From Bursaphelenchus xylophilus (Eukaryota > Nematoda > Chromadorea > Rhabditida > Aphelenchoididae): a stretch of DNA of 64,000 nt. The position numbers and the translations under genes were made by a program. Shown here one piece after another: positions 63,414 to 64,000 of the stretch (the stretch's first letter is position 1; each line of letters opens with the position of its first letter). The stretch lies in NCBI GenBank assembly GCA_904066235.2, contig CAJFCV020000001.1:6634001-6698000 (forward strand). The letters run 5' to 3'. The notes under the pieces are model-generated. The model was not told the DNA's origin. It saw only the letters and a program-made list of their open reading frames with translations, and did not search any database.

Positions 63414-63926
63414 TTAAAAGACGATTTCTGAGTCTGTGAAGCAAGCCGTAACATAGGATTTTTTCGTTGTTGGGTTCAGTCCCGTCGAAAAGAAGGAGCC
63501 CCCATGAAAGTACTTTCCTTGTGAGTTTTCAGTGCAATTTTGTTGTTTTTGCCTTACGTCGCGCGCGATTCCCATTTTTCTCACAATCAGCGACAAATCG
63601 ACTTTTCGGAGTGCGACGGGATTTGGGGCTCGCGAAAAATTGCGAGGACTTTTTGTCGCGACTAGTATTGAACTCATCATACCCAAAAACCATAGTAGCC
63701 TTATTTGTATGAGAAACGGACGCCATTGTAGAAAGTTATGACCAATTACAGTATAAACAGAAAATTGAATAGAAAGTACAGTTAACAGAGGAATTGAGGA
63801 AAACTGTGATTCGCTTTTTCTCCACAGGTGCCGTAGGTCATAATAATGCAAAAAACTCAATATCGAAAAAATCCTATGTCCTGGTCTAATTACGGCTTGC
63901 TCCAGTGACTCAGAAATCGTCTTTTA
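63414..63926. mobile_element. MITE of about 510 bp
   Basis: The inverted ends are AAAAGACGATTTCTGAGTC (left) and GACTCAGAAATCGTCTTTT (right), with a further match through GCAAGCCGTAA and TAGGATTTTT. TTAA directly overlaps both ends, so the duplicated site could be TTAA or TA. The open frame on the minus strand (148 codons) has no recognised domain and is partly made of the terminal repeats. Confidence 0.6.
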
Positions 63927-64000
63927 ATTGTAAAACGATGACTAAACTGCACCTTATTGATGGATTTCTGATTGTGTTTGAAGATCCCGCGCACGGGAAA

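Noticed and set aside
63414..63860. 148-codon open frame on the minus strand
   Set aside because: It spans a MITE, including its terminal repeat, and shows no recognisable protein family.

Overview
The window looks like a piece of a compact animal genome, most probably a nematode. Genes are split by many short introns (often 45-60 bp) ending in TTTTAG or TTTCAG. The gene set is typical of worms: a MAB-20/Sema-2-type semaphorin, a BLMP-1-type PR/zinc-finger protein, PLC-epsilon, calponin, and a 7TM receptor beside a small secreted protein. Several genes have a 3' splice-site-like sequence just before the start codon, as expected for spliced-leader trans-splicing.

Layout. 1-1667: 3' part of a mitochondrial-type isoleucyl-tRNA synthetase (+). 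1726-5014: semaphorin (-). 5249-5736: small unknown gene (-), divergent from MAF1 (+, 5902-6691). 6997-7579: calponin-like (-). 7842-10370: WDR75-like WD40 protein (-). 10785-11431: ceramide-1-phosphate transfer protein (-). 11823-14053: TAF4 (+). 14373-18428: tandem pair of MATH/BTB-like genes (+). 18429-20384: repeats. 20385-33830: a very large PLC-epsilon gene (-) whose reading frame is preceded by ankyrin, armadillo-like and FERM-like sequence. 35089-38397: phosphoacetylglucosamine mutase (+), with a mariner-like element in one intron. 38713-39881: secreted protein (+). 40037-41110: 7TM protein (+). 41179-42766: alpha-tubulin (-). 42767-53396: about 10.6 kb of nested DNA-transposon-like elements. 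53397-56974: SPT16 (+). 57198-58508: HERPUD (+). 59877-62934: PRDM1/BLMP-1 (+). 63237-63373: last exon of an unidentified gene (-).

Most genes are unrelated housekeeping or developmental genes. Thematic links exist only loosely: TAF4, SPT16, MAF1 and WDR75 all serve transcription or ribosome production, and HERPUD, AGM1 and the IleRS serve protein and glycan homeostasis.

The two most interesting parts are the predicted Ank-ARM-FERM-RasGEF-PLC-epsilon fusion and the 43-53 kb repeat block. In that block target-site duplications can be read directly: TTAA for a piggyBac-like MITE, an 8-bp repeat for a hAT-like MITE, and TA for mariner-like palindromes. No bacterial, viral or CRISPR features were seen. 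Exon boundaries were read by eye and are approximate.
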